A stretch of 64,000 bases of DNA from Aureliella sp046290675 (GCA_046290675.1 JBKAHA010000004.1:1-64000); one strand, 5' to 3'; shown: positions 43,031-52,072, counted from the stretch's first letter. Made by a program: numbers and translations. Notes: generated by a model from the letters alone, not told the origin.

Positions 43031-43068
43031 CGAGAGCAGCTATCCGATTCGAGAGCAGCTATCCGATT
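43031..43068. repeat. 19-bp tandem duplication over the dciA-like stop codon
   Basis: CGAGAGCAGCTATCCGATT is present twice in succession (43031-43049 and 43050-43068). The right copy includes the last two codons and the TAG of the DciA-like gene; the left copy repeats that TAG downstream. Confidence 0.95.
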
Positions 43069-43436
43069 CGAGGTCGAATGCCCTTGATATTCATTTCAGG
43101 CAAGCTCTGTTGTAGTGCCTTCAGAATCTGCTGCTGCGAGAAGGCCAGCTCCTGCATTGCGGCGCTGTTCTGTGCGTAGACGACCAGGTTACCGCGGACG
43201 ATATTGGCTGGCCGAGTAAGCTGTGCGAGGTTGCTTCCAGCAGCTCGAGCCCACTCATCCGCTAGCCGTTGATTACTTTGTGTTTCGCCGTAACCTCGTT
43301 GAGCAAGCAAGCGTTTGACCACGGAGCCGATCGGTTTGGGAGTAAGTCGGCTGGGACGCTGGCGAATGCTGGCGAGATCCCACTCTTCGTCCGTCTGCGG
43401 CCCGTCCGGATTCGAATTCTTGCTGCTGCCAGTCAT
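43059..43436 (-). CDS. DUF721/DciA-like protein
   Basis: 125-residue protein of the DUF721 family; DciA members load the replicative helicase DnaB in bacteria that lack DnaC/DnaI. Seen: IGSVVKRLLAQRGYGETQSN, LADEWARAAGSNLAQLTRPA and the family's VRGNLVVYAQNSAAMQELAF, LQQSLPEMNIKGIRPRIG. The KH-like domain therefore occupies nearly the whole protein after a short polar amino end. The frame is open to 43586, but ATG 43436 (MTGSSKNSNPDG) fits the family length. Helicase loading is inferred from the family only. The stop codon lies in a 19-bp tandem duplication. Confidence 0.85.
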   Translation of the reverse strand: MTGSSKNSNPDGPQTDEEWDLASIRQRPSRLTPKPIGSVVKRLLAQRGYGETQSNQRLADEWARAAGSNLAQLTRPANIVRGNLVVYAQNSAAMQELAFSQQQILKALQQSLPEMNIKGIRPRIG

Positions 43437-43614
43437 ACTTTCGATTCCGTTCCGCGGAGATGCGATCCAGTACAGTCCCCGGTGCGGGGCTGTACTGATG
43501 GTTTGGTTTAGGGATCGGCATGGAAATGCCGCAACTGCATCAATGATTGTAGGAGGGGTTGCCGGCGAGTCGAGCCTCGACGACAAGGCCTTCGAGGCGT
43601 AACGGACTTGGGAT

Positions 43615-44652
43615 TCAGGGCGAGTCGTCTTCGCGGTCGATTTGGGTTGCCAATCTCTCGGCTAACCAAACAGGCTGACCGGCAGGTAGTCCGGGGCGAT
43701 TCTTGCCTGTTGCCGAAAGGTGGGCATCTCTGAGTAGCAACATCTTTTTTCGGGCCGACTGAATAGCATCGTCTTGTGGGTACGCTGCAATGACGGAAGG
43801 GGGGGCTCCAAGTCCTTCCAGGATGGATTCTGCGACGATGGCATGAGCAACCATGCCAAAATGAACACCGTCGCCTGAGTAGTTGAAATCGGGATCTTCT
43901 CCGCGAAACAGACGTTTTTCCGACCTAAGCGGCTCGCGGATATCGATAACCTTCAATGCCTGGTACTCGTTTTTCAAGCACCATTGGGCCTGTTTTTCAA
44001 GGACGCTGTCGTAGTCCGCGGCGGGAGCGAAGTAGGCATAGCGTCCCGTATCGGTCGGTCCGAGTTTGCCACGCTTTTTGACAGGGCCGGGTTCGAACAT
44101 AGGTGGTGTGATGACGATCAGCATTGCCCCGCTCTTTTGCACCTTTTGAGCGAGCTTCAGCATTCCGTCGCGGTATTCGGCTAAGTTCTCTTCCGAGTGT
44201 GGTTGGTATATTCCATCGTTCATCCCATAACATGCGAACACGACGTTGGGCTGCAGCATGCTGAGTAACTTGTCGATTCGTTCGTGCACACAGGGGCGTT
44301 TGAATGGATGGTCGACTTCTGATAAACCGGATGCGGTTTCGCTTGAAACGCCCAAATTGAGAAGCTCCGGCCTTTTGTCCAGCTTCTCTAGCCAGGCGTC
44401 AAGGATCGCAACGTATCCTCCGGAGTAGGTGTTCGAATCGCCGAGGAATACCCAGCGTGGTTGACTTACGAGTTGCCGCCACAGCTCGGAAGACTCTTCC
44501 GTGAATGGGCTTGCCGCCTGGGCTTCTGCCCGGGGCGACGGGAAGGTAATCACATCAAGCGTGCTCAGAACGAGCAGGCACATCGCGTAACGTCGGTATC
44601 CAATGTACGGATTCAACGCGAGACGAAGTGGCCGAGAGATGAAGGAGAGCAT
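43615..44652 (-). CDS. secreted SGNH/GDSL hydrolase
   Basis: 345-residue exported esterase of the SGNH fold. A hydrophobic signal (AMCLLVLSTLDVITFPSPRA) is followed by block I WVFLGDSNTYSGGY (nucleophile Ser in GDSN). Block II Gly is in LLNLGVSSETASG, block III is VVFACYGMNDGIYQP (GxND), and block V is DGVHFGMVAHAIVAES (DxxH). All four catalytic positions are present, so it should be an active esterase or lipase acting on acylated carbohydrates or lipids; substrate unknown. ATG 44652 is used; the frame begins at a TTG at 44676. Between it and the DUF1552 gene lies a 340-bp gap. Confidence 0.87.
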   Translation of the reverse strand: MLSFISRPLRLALNPYIGYRRYAMCLLVLSTLDVITFPSPRAEAQAASPFTEESSELWRQLVSQPRWVFLGDSNTYSGGYVAILDAWLEKLDKRPELLNLGVSSETASGLSEVDHPFKRPCVHERIDKLLSMLQPNVVFACYGMNDGIYQPHSEENLAEYRDGMLKLAQKVQKSGAMLIVITPPMFEPGPVKKRGKLGPTDTGRYAYFAPAADYDSVLEKQAQWCLKNEYQALKVIDIREPLRSEKRLFRGEDPDFNYSGDGVHFGMVAHAIVAESILEGLGAPPSVIAAYPQDDAIQSARKKMLLLRDAHLSATGKNRPGLPAGQPVWLAERLATQIDREDDSP

Positions 44653-44992
44653 TTTTGCAAGCACCGGCGAAGGCAATGGATCAAAAGGTCTAATTTACCC
44701 CACCGATCCGACGCTATGGTCCGAGGGCGGTCGAATAATCATCGCTCAAGCCTCGGATGACACCCTTTTGATCCAGGATTTATTCAGGGGCACTCAGAGT
44801 TTAAATCTAGGCGGAGTAGCCATTCACGATCTAACTCTCTGTTTCCGAGCTTAGCGAGGAATTTACGGAGGTTCGGAGCCTGAGCGACGGGGAGGATATC
44901 TTCCCAATTTGAAACTATGGTTGGCCCTGAGGATTTATTGTCGAATCGAGCAGAGACGGCGGCTTTCGGGATCAGCCCATGCGGCCCCAGAG
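44653..44992. other. intergenic region upstream of the SGNH hydrolase gene
   Basis: About 340 bp between the DUF1552 stop and the SGNH start (both minus). One plus-strand frame (44603-44854) overlaps the SGNH gene and has no recognisable similarity. Presumed promoter region of the SGNH gene; nothing else seen. Confidence 0.45.
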
Positions 44993-46342
44993 CTAGATCT
45001 TCAGAACTCCAGTGGAATCACCAAAGCTGTCGGCTCGGATGCCTGCTTGTTGCATCAGCCATAGGTATAGATCGCACAATGGTGTCTGACGGGCGTATTC
45101 GATGTGCCGTCCCGTTCGAATTCGGCCGCCTCCGTTGCCTGCCAGCAAAATTGGTAGATCGTCGTGGTTGTGACGATCTCCATCGCTGATACCGCTTCCA
45201 TAAAGTACCAAGCTATTGTCCAGCAGCGAGCGTTCGCCTTCTCGTATGTTGGACAGAGTATCTAAGAAGTAAGCGAGCTTCTGTACATAGTAGTGGTTGA
45301 TCTTGGAAATCTTCGCTTGCTTCTCCTGCGACTTGCCGTGGTGGGATAGCTCGTGGTGGCCTTCCGGAGCGCCGAGTTGAGGATGCGAACGATTCGAACC
45401 TTCGTTGGCGAACATGAACGACAGCACCCGCGTGCTATCGGTCTGCATCGCCAGGGTCATCATGTCCATCATCAGCCTGGCGTGCTCATCAATTTCCTTC
45501 GGTACTCCCGCCGGACGTTGGTAGTTGCTTGCGTCCAACTTCTCGGATGTGACGAGGCGTTTTTCGATGTCGCGGACGGCATAAATGTACTCATCTAGCT
45601 TTCTGCGGTCGGCGGTACCGAGGGCACCGTGCAGACGCTTCGCATCCTCGAGCGCAAAGTCCAAGATGCTCTTCCTGCGGTTCTTTCGCAGCCCCTTGGC
45701 CTGTTTCTGTTCGGTTTCTTCGCCCGACGCAAACAGTCGGTCAAAGACGGATGCAGGGTCCATCTCTTTAGCTAGGGGGCTCGTGGAGTTGCGCCACGCC
45801 AGGTTGGAACTGTAAGCGCAGCTATATCCGCTGTCGCAACTGCCTGACTGCGAACTGCCCTCCAGTCCCAGCTCGAGCGAAGAGAATCGCGTTTGGTCGC
45901 CGACCGCACCGGCGATCACTTGGTCCACGGAGATTCCGTTGTGGATATCCGCGCCGTTGGTTTTTTTGGGGTGTGCTCCGGTGAGAAAAGCCGCTGCGCT
46001 TCGAGCATGATCTCCACCGCCGTCGCCGTGAGCCCTGGCACCGTCCAATGTCAGATTGGTTAGTACATTGAACTGATCTTTCAAGTGAGCGATCGGTTCC
46101 ATGATCGGCTGAATCTGAAAGTCGCTGCCAACCTTTTGCGGCTTCCAGTCCGGCATATGCATTCCATTTGGGACATATAGAAAGGCGATTCTGAGGGGAG
46201 CTTCCTTTGCTGTGGCCGCGTGAGCCATCGACGAGCTACTCATTGAATCCAGCAGTGGCAAACTGATGGCAGTGCCGAGTCCACGCAGTGCAGTTCGACG
46301 GCTAATCTTGCTGAAGTGGGTTCGTCGTTGGTTTGGATTCAT
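44993..46342 (-). CDS. DUF1552 (HXXSHH) family secreted protein
   Basis: 449-residue Tat-exported protein of DUF1552 (PF07586), typically the partner of DUF1592-type cytochrome proteins. The amino end has KISRRTALRGLGTAISLPLL (twin Arg and hydrophobic stretch). The naming motif is present as HHELSHHGKSQ (HxxSHH), with FLYVPNGMHMPDWKP and LVLYGSGISDGDRHNHDDLP. Like DUF1501 it belongs to an alkaline-phosphatase-like fold by family knowledge; the reaction is unknown. ATG 46342 fits the Tat signal, while the frame extends to 46387. It lies 89 bp downstream of the DUF1592 gene and is probably cotranscribed. Confidence 0.93.
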   Translation of the reverse strand: MNPNQRRTHFSKISRRTALRGLGTAISLPLLDSMSSSSMAHAATAKEAPLRIAFLYVPNGMHMPDWKPQKVGSDFQIQPIMEPIAHLKDQFNVLTNLTLDGARAHGDGGGDHARSAAAFLTGAHPKKTNGADIHNGISVDQVIAGAVGDQTRFSSLELGLEGSSQSGSCDSGYSCAYSSNLAWRNSTSPLAKEMDPASVFDRLFASGEETEQKQAKGLRKNRRKSILDFALEDAKRLHGALGTADRRKLDEYIYAVRDIEKRLVTSEKLDASNYQRPAGVPKEIDEHARLMMDMMTLAMQTDSTRVLSFMFANEGSNRSHPQLGAPEGHHELSHHGKSQEKQAKISKINHYYVQKLAYFLDTLSNIREGERSLLDNSLVLYGSGISDGDRHNHDDLPILLAGNGGGRIRTGRHIEYARQTPLCDLYLWLMQQAGIRADSFGDSTGVLKI

Positions 46343-46430
46343 GACGATTCTCTTAGGCGGAAAGTTAATCAGGTGGCGGCGCGTCAAGGGATTTCGATGC
46401 CGGCTTGAAGAACACCGGTTTTCGTATGAG

Positions 46431-48851
46431 TTAGTTGCTCACGTCCCGTTCGCCCTTCTTCTGGAACGGCTCGCTTCGCACGATTTCGACAAGCAGAGTG
46501 CTGAAGCGATAATTGTCTTGTTTCAGTTTGTCGGTAATTTTATCGACCGCGCATTTGTCGTAGTACTCAAGGCCACGCCCGAGTGCGTATGTCAGCATTT
46601 TCTCAGTGAGGCATTCCACAAAGTCGTCTCGGTGTCGCTCCGTGAGCAGTTTTTGTAACTCGGTTGCGCCGCGAACTTTGGTTCCGTCGGGCATTTCTCC
46701 GGTTGCGTCGATTTGGTGGACTCCGTCTTTGGTGCGATAGGCACCTACGGCGTCGAAATTTTCGAGTGAGAATCCTAACGGATCCATCAACTTATGGCAG
46801 TTCGCGCAGGCTGGATTTGCTCGATGTTGTTCGAGCCGCTCACGCAATGTGCCGGTCAATTGGCCTTTTTCCTCTTCCAATTCTGGGACGCCGGCGGGTG
46901 CGGGTGGAGGTGGTTTGTCCAATAGGTTTTCAAGGATCCATTTGCCGCGTTTGACTGGGCTTGTCCTGGTCGGATTGCTGGTAACGGCCAACACGCTGGC
47001 GTGGGTGAGAAGCCCTGCACGCTGCGTGCCTTTGAGCGAGACGGGGCGGAAGGAATCGCCCGTCACGCCGCGAATTCCGTAGTATCGTGCGAGACGTTCG
47101 TTGACGTACGTGAAGTCAGCATCGAGCAAACGCAGGACACTCATGTTCTTCCTCATGACCTCGAGAAAGAAACGTTTGGTTTCAAGGATTGCATCGTTCC
47201 GAACTGCTTCGTTCCAGTTCGGAAATTCGGCAGGGTCTGGTTTGAAATCACGCAACTTCCGGAGCGTGAGCCATTGCCCTGCGAAGTTATGGACAAACTG
47301 AGTTGCACGCGGGTCATCAATCATCCGCTTGATCTGCCACTCAAGTGTGTTTCCCTCTCTCAGTTTTTTGCTACTGGCCAGTTTCAGTAGCTCTGAGTCC
47401 GGTGTCGATGACCAGAGGAAATAAGAGAGTCTCGTTGCTAATTCAAACTCGTCGAGATCCCGATACTTCTGGAACGACAATCCTGCCGCGGGTGGCTCGA
47501 CTCGGAAGAGGAACTTAGGGGAAATCAATATCGCTTGGAGTGCAACTTGAATGCTCTCTTCGAACGAGTCGCCTTCCTCTTGCACGCTCATAGCCAATTC
47601 GACCAGGCGGTCGAGGTCCGCCCTGGAGGCGGGACGTCGAAATGCACGGCTTGCCCAAGATTGAATCACTCGACGAGTCACGGACTCTCGGTCCGCATCG
47701 TTACTAGGCGTCTTGAAGATGATCCGCTTGTGAGATTCCGGCAGCTTCGAAGCAGCTAGCTTTCCCGTGCTCTTTTTCTTCCCCATCAACGAAACGTGAT
47801 GAACGACAAGGTTGCGATCTAGCTTCGGTGGACCGGGGCTATAGAAGTCGTTCGCGAACTTGATGCCGATCTTGCGATTACCCGCTCGAAGAGGCAATCT
47901 GAATTGATAGTCGGCTGGTTCGCCAGCATCATTCGGTACGGCGTGTTTACCCTTCAACCGGCCGTCGACGTAGACCTCCATCACGCAAGGTTCGCGTCCG
48001 GCTTGGTCGCCGCCAGCAGTTACTGTCAAGAGGAAGGGACCCGACCACGGGATCTGTTCCTCCAGGATGGCAATGTCCTTTTCATTCGAGCTAACCAACG
48101 TAAGTTCTTTGTTGCCGCGATTCGACTTCCCCGACAATTGCAGTTGGCCACCGGACAGGCTGCGCTCAAATGGTCGTTCCCTAGGTGGTGTTTTAATCAG
48201 GGTTTGTGTGATCCGCTCGGCTTCGAGAAAGTACTTTTCCATTAGCAATGGCGGCAGTGTGAGAACGTCGCCGATATTGTCAAAGCCATATCCCACATCG
48301 TCGCCAGCAAATGCCGACTCAGGCCGATAGTCTCGCCATGCGAACAGATCCCGGATCGTGTTTCGATACTCGGTAGCATTAAGGCGTCGCAAAGTTACTT
48401 GGCCCGGATTCGGCTCCAAACCGCACTCGTAGTCCTCAATGGTCGACATGATCCAATCGACCAAGTATTTGCGATCTGAATCCGAAAGAGACGAGTCGTC
48501 TGGTGGTGGCATCTCTTCGATCTTGATCTTCTGGGCTGCGTGCTCCCAGACGTCGCGGCCTTTGAGAAAATCAATCGGTTTATCGAAATGGTCTAGAGTT
48601 AGCCCAGCGTCAGGTTCGGCACCGGAATGACAACCCAGGCAATGCTCCTCGAGTAGCGGGAGCACTCGGCCACGCAACTCAGCAAGCTTTTGTTTCTCGT
48701 CCGCTGCAGAGGCAATATTCGCGAATGTGAGACCGAATGTCCAAATAGTTAGCAGCATGCGGAGCATCTTTGGACAAAGCGGGATCGTGAAAAGTTGGTT
48801 GAGCAACTTAGGCGAATTCATGTCGACTTGAGGTTTGGTGCGTAAAGTCAT
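46431..48851 (-). CDS. DUF1592-type planctomycete cytochrome c protein (PSD2-5)
   Basis: 806-residue secreted protein with the DUF1587-DUF1595-DUF1592-DUF1588-DUF1585 series. The heme c site is CLGCHSG at residues 71-77. DUF1587 appears as LRRLNATEYRNTIRDLF, DUF1592 as DEFELATRLSYFLWSSTPD and FLEVMRKNMSVLRLLDADFTY, DUF1588 as GLLTHASVLAVTSNPTRTSPV with CANCHKLMDPLGFSLENFD, and DUF1585 as LTYALGRGLEYYDKC. The function of the family is unknown; heme suggests electron transfer or a sugar oxidation role. The signal peptide begins near residue 29 (MLRMLLTIWTFGLTFANI), so the true start may be ATG 48767 rather than 48851. Followed by its DUF1552 partner. Confidence 0.92.
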   Translation of the reverse strand: MTLRTKPQVDMNSPKLLNQLFTIPLCPKMLRMLLTIWTFGLTFANIASAADEKQKLAELRGRVLPLLEEHCLGCHSGAEPDAGLTLDHFDKPIDFLKGRDVWEHAAQKIKIEEMPPPDDSSLSDSDRKYLVDWIMSTIEDYECGLEPNPGQVTLRRLNATEYRNTIRDLFAWRDYRPESAFAGDDVGYGFDNIGDVLTLPPLLMEKYFLEAERITQTLIKTPPRERPFERSLSGGQLQLSGKSNRGNKELTLVSSNEKDIAILEEQIPWSGPFLLTVTAGGDQAGREPCVMEVYVDGRLKGKHAVPNDAGEPADYQFRLPLRAGNRKIGIKFANDFYSPGPPKLDRNLVVHHVSLMGKKKSTGKLAASKLPESHKRIIFKTPSNDADRESVTRRVIQSWASRAFRRPASRADLDRLVELAMSVQEEGDSFEESIQVALQAILISPKFLFRVEPPAAGLSFQKYRDLDEFELATRLSYFLWSSTPDSELLKLASSKKLREGNTLEWQIKRMIDDPRATQFVHNFAGQWLTLRKLRDFKPDPAEFPNWNEAVRNDAILETKRFFLEVMRKNMSVLRLLDADFTYVNERLARYYGIRGVTGDSFRPVSLKGTQRAGLLTHASVLAVTSNPTRTSPVKRGKWILENLLDKPPPPAPAGVPELEEEKGQLTGTLRERLEQHRANPACANCHKLMDPLGFSLENFDAVGAYRTKDGVHQIDATGEMPDGTKVRGATELQKLLTERHRDDFVECLTEKMLTYALGRGLEYYDKCAVDKITDKLKQDNYRFSTLLVEIVRSEPFQKKGERDVSN

Positions 48852-49057
48852 TGAGAATAACGAGTTAGGCGCAGAGGGCTGACTTTATTATACGTCATGC
48901 CAATAGAGCAGCTTAGACTCAATTTCTGTACTCGCAGGAATTCTGTTTCGTCGTTAACGATCGACGAGATTTTGTTCTGTCAGGCTTGACTGCCCGAATG
49001 ACCTATAATTAATGTTGATTGTACGGGGGTAATCGCTTCGAGTATCGGAGGTTGCCT

Positions 49058-49591
49058 ATGAAAAGCGGCGATGACAATTCGCTGGATCGGTTCTTTACCG
49101 GGATCAGCGAGTATGTATTCCACACCCAGCTTGGAGTTGTGGATACTCAGCTAGTTGGCTACGTCAGCGAATTGCTGATTCGGTTTACCCGTCTAGACTC
49201 ACTTTCTCGCGTTCGTCAATCGAATGGCAAGCCGACGACTGAAGTCGTGTCGATGGTTGTCGAGGCGGAGAAAAGAGTCGGCGAAGCCCGACGTGAGGTT
49301 CATCGCCACATTGGCGATTACACCCTCTTCTGGTCAGGGCTCTACCCTGAGTCCTTGCGAAAAATCCAAAGCAAGGACAGCAAAGATCAGTTTGTCAGCT
49401 ATTGTGCCCAAGGAAAACGCGCTTACGAGATCGCAAGCCAGATTGCTTCTCGAAAGCAGGCGGTGCCGAACTCTCTTTTGAATCGCCTTTCTGAGCACTT
49501 TGAAATGTGTGCATATGGTCTGCGAGAGATTCGTCGTGAATGGGAGCGACGTGATGACGAAGGCGAAAGAGATATACCCATCTTGCTATAG
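49058..49591 (+). CDS. conserved-looking hypothetical protein
   Basis: I do not recognise a family. The 177-residue product is hydrophilic and mostly helical, with no signal peptide or membrane segment. Notable stretches are YVFHTQLGVVDTQLVGYVSEL, VVEAEKRVGEARREVHRHIG and a charged end (REIRREWERRDDEGERD). The choice of ATG 49058 rests on CGGAGG at 49046-49051 with good spacing; the frame opens at 49019. A TATAAT lies at 49004-49009 and a TTGACT at 48986-48991, but their 12-bp spacing is too short for a standard promoter. An inverted repeat follows the stop. It sits upstream of hslV on the same strand but 440 bp away. Confidence 0.7.
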   Translation: MKSGDDNSLDRFFTGISEYVFHTQLGVVDTQLVGYVSELLIRFTRLDSLSRVRQSNGKPTTEVVSMVVEAEKRVGEARREVHRHIGDYTLFWSGLYPESLRKIQSKDSKDQFVSYCAQGKRAYEIASQIASRKQAVPNSLLNRLSEHFEMCAYGLREIRREWERRDDEGERDIPILL

Positions 49592-50034
49592 AGTGCGTGC
49601 AATGCACCGAGACAAAAGCAAGGCCTTCTCGGTTGCATTCCCTGGATCACATTGAGTTTGGACACCTGGGGAACGGGAGGCCGTGTTTCTTGGTTTAGTC
49701 CAAATCCACGTTGATCCGCTTCACGCGGAGTTCTTCGTCATTCGCCGCTTGCAGGTCTTCTCTGGGCGGCGCTGCATCGTGAAGCTACGGGGGAAACTCT
49801 GCACCCCGGGATAACTACGATCCCACAATTCCCGGCTCGAACTCGGGACGGGAGAGTTACGAACACTGATAACGACTGGCGTGTTTGAAATTGGGATTAG
49901 CACAGCGAGATCTTGGCACCTCGTGTGAGCGACACCTCGTCGAACGGCGTGATTCTGTTATTGTGAGAGAACTCTAGAGTTTTCTGGGGATGGTGATCGG
50001 GCGACTTCAGTGGTGCATTCAGGTTGTTCAAAGC
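49592..50034. other. intergenic region upstream of hslV
   Basis: About 440 bp. It contains the inverted repeat at 49601-49639 and otherwise no supportable gene. A short tRNA T-arm-like stretch near 49830 was examined and dismissed. The hslVU promoter is expected near its end. Confidence 0.45.
49601..49639. repeat. 12-bp inverted repeat after the 49058 gene
   Basis: AATGCACCGAGA pairs with TCTCGG-T-TGCATT across a 14-base loop, with a single bulged T. No U-tract follows on either strand, so it is not a standard intrinsic terminator. It could be an RNA-stabilising hairpin at the 3' end of the gene. Confidence 0.6.
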
Positions 50035-50583
50035 ATGACGTTTCACGCAACGACGATACTCTCGGTTCGGCATGGTGACCAAGTTGCCATTGGCGGAGAT
50101 GGTCAGGTCACGCTTGATACGACCATTATCAAGACGGACGCCGCGAAAATCAGAAAGCTCTCTGGTGGTAATGTCATCGTGGGTTTCGCGGGAGCTGTCG
50201 CAGATGCGTTTGCTCTAATGGAGCGATTTGAAAAGAAGTTGAAAGACTACCCCGCCAATCTCCCGCGAGCCGCCACGGAATTGGCCAAAGAGTGGCGCAG
50301 CGATCGTGCCTTAAGAAAGCTGGAAGCTTTGTTGATTGCCATTGACCAAAAGAACAGTCTCCTCGTCAGTGGAACTGGAGACGTGATTCAGCCAAGTGAC
50401 GGTATCCTGGGCATCGGCTCAGGCGGGAACTACGCAGTCGCCGCCGCAAGAGCGATGGTTCGCACCAGCACGCTGGGCGCCGAGGCAATTGTGCGCGAAG
50501 GATTAACGATCGCCGGCGAGTTGGATATCTACTCCGGTGGTAGTTTGATCGTGGAAAGTCTGCCGGCGGAACCCGCAGACTGA
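50035..50583 (+). CDS. hslV: ATP-dependent protease proteolytic subunit HslV
   Basis: Threonine protease subunit of HslVU (ClpQY), forming double hexamers capped by HslU. The 182-residue product begins MTFHA, followed by TTILSVRHGDQVAIGGDGQV. The Thr-Thr aligns with the catalytic amino-terminal Thr of E. coli HslV, so a short propeptide must be removed. GGNVIVGFAGAVADAF, LAKEWRSDRALRKLEAL and GIGSGGNYAVAAARAM are standard. ATG 50035 is selected; the open frame starts at 49990. The hslU start is 115 bp downstream and the two form an operon. Confidence 0.96.
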   Translation: MTFHATTILSVRHGDQVAIGGDGQVTLDTTIIKTDAAKIRKLSGGNVIVGFAGAVADAFALMERFEKKLKDYPANLPRAATELAKEWRSDRALRKLEALLIAIDQKNSLLVSGTGDVIQPSDGILGIGSGGNYAVAAARAMVRTSTLGAEAIVREGLTIAGELDIYSGGSLIVESLPAEPAD

Positions 50584-50698
50584 GTTGGTCCTTGTTCGTG
50601 ACTGGTTCGACTTCAGCAGTTTTGCATTTCGACGGATCCCCGGGGGTCGACGGCTACTATCTCCCTCTAACAAATTTTACGGAAAGTGTTTTTCGAGG

Positions 50699-52072
50699 AT
50701 GGAAGACAGCACTTCAGTGGTCTTAGGAACGGACCTGTCGCCCAAACGAATTGTAGAAGAACTTGATCGCTACATCGTTGGGCAACACGATGCGAAACGT
50801 GCCATCGCGATCGCAGTACGCAATCGCTGGCGCCGAAGCAGGCTGCCAGAGGATCTCCAGGCGGACATCGCGCCGAAGAACATTTTGATGGCCGGGCCGA
50901 CTGGAGTTGGGAAAACGGAGATCGCGCGGCGGTTGGCCAAATTCACCAATGCGCCGTTTGCAAAGGTTGAGGCAACCAAATACACGGAAGTTGGCTATTA
51001 CGGTCGCGATGTGGAAAGCATGGTACGGGATCTCGTTGAGAATGCGATCTCGATGATTCGTGAGCAAGAGCAAGAGGCAGTACAAGAAGAAGCTTCGAGG
51101 CGTGCTGAGGAGCGACTTCTGGACCTCTTGTTACCAGCCGCCAAGTCATTCGAAGATGAATTCATCGATTCCGAGTCAGATAGCGAAGAACAGTCTCGTA
51201 AGAAACGGACTCGCGAGAAGATGAAGGATATGCTCCGCGACGGCTTGCTGGAAGAGAAGCCTGTCGAGTTCTCCATCGAGCAAAAGGCAATGCCCGTCAT
51301 GATGGGCGGAGTCGGGATGGAGAATATGGATGTTGATTTACAAGGAATGTTTGATCGCTTCTTGCCCAAGAGCAGCAAGAAGAGGTCAATGTCGGTAGCT
51401 GCAGCACGAAAAGTCCTGACGCAGCAAGAGGCGGATAAGCTGGTCGACGATGACAAGATTGCGTCCAAGGCGATCGAAGCTTGCGAAACGAACGGTATCA
51501 TTTTTGTTGATGAAATCGACAAGGTCATTGCGACCGAGGGCAAGTCAGCAGATGTGTCTCGCCAGGGTGTTCAGCGTGATTTACTTCCGATTGTGGAAGG
51601 CACTTCCGTCCAGACAAAACATGGTTACATCAAAACGGACCACATCTTGTTCATCGCTGCAGGGGCATTCCACCATGGCAAGCCAAGCGAGTTGATGCCC
51701 GAATTGCAAGGCCGATTTCCTATCCGAGTTGAGCTGTCGGAACTCACGAAAGATGACTTTGTTCGTATTTTGACCGAACCCAAGAATTCGCTCACTCGCC
51801 AATATAGCGCGCTGCTCGAAACGGAATCGGTTGAGCTCGAGTTCACCGATGATGCGATAGAACAGATCGCAGAGTACGGATTTAAGACCAACCAAACGAC
51901 GCAGAATATTGGCGCTCGTCGCTTATATACGATTCTGGAGAAGCTGCTCGAAGAACTGAATTTTGAGGCCGCCGACATGGGCAGCGGAAAAGTCGTCGTC
52001 AACGCTGCCTACGTATCGGAGCGTTTGGAATCGATCTGCCAGGACGACGACTTAAGCCAATTCATCTTGTGA
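50699..52072 (+). CDS. hslU: ATP-dependent protease ATPase subunit HslU
   Basis: AAA+ unfoldase partner of HslV. The 457-residue protein has the amino block LSPKRIVEELDRYIVGQHDA, Walker A MAGPTGVGKTEIARRLAKF, the GYYGRDVESMVRDLVENA pore loop region, a variable I-domain (about residues 125-235, rich in Glu/Arg), Walker B IIFVDEIDKVIA, and sensor-2 arginines in QNIGARRLYTILEKLLEEL. It ends DDDLSQFIL, the carboxy tail that inserts into HslV. The frame opens at 50585, but ATG 50699 preceded by GGAAAG fits the family start. It converges with the Gly-rich protein gene. Confidence 0.96.
   Translation: MEDSTSVVLGTDLSPKRIVEELDRYIVGQHDAKRAIAIAVRNRWRRSRLPEDLQADIAPKNILMAGPTGVGKTEIARRLAKFTNAPFAKVEATKYTEVGYYGRDVESMVRDLVENAISMIREQEQEAVQEEASRRAEERLLDLLLPAAKSFEDEFIDSESDSEEQSRKKRTREKMKDMLRDGLLEEKPVEFSIEQKAMPVMMGGVGMENMDVDLQGMFDRFLPKSSKKRSMSVAAARKVLTQQEADKLVDDDKIASKAIEACETNGIIFVDEIDKVIATEGKSADVSRQGVQRDLLPIVEGTSVQTKHGYIKTDHILFIAAGAFHHGKPSELMPELQGRFPIRVELSELTKDDFVRILTEPKNSLTRQYSALLETESVELEFTDDAIEQIAEYGFKTNQTTQNIGARRLYTILEKLLEELNFEAADMGSGKVVVNAAYVSERLESICQDDDLSQFIL

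Noticed and set aside
48986..49009. TTGACT and TATAAT boxes upstream of the unknown gene
   Set aside because: Spacing is only 12 bp instead of about 17.
49830..49850. tRNA T-arm-like stretch (GGCTCGAACTC)
   Set aside because: No matching acceptor stem, D-arm or anticodon arm at the required distances on either strand.
50634..50651. Polylinker-like run of BamHI, SmaI and SalI sites between hslV and hslU
   Set aside because: Does not match the order of a common vector, and flanking sequence is ordinary; most likely chance.
50585..50698. N-terminal extension of the hslU frame
   Set aside because: HslU proteins start at the equivalent of ATG 50699.
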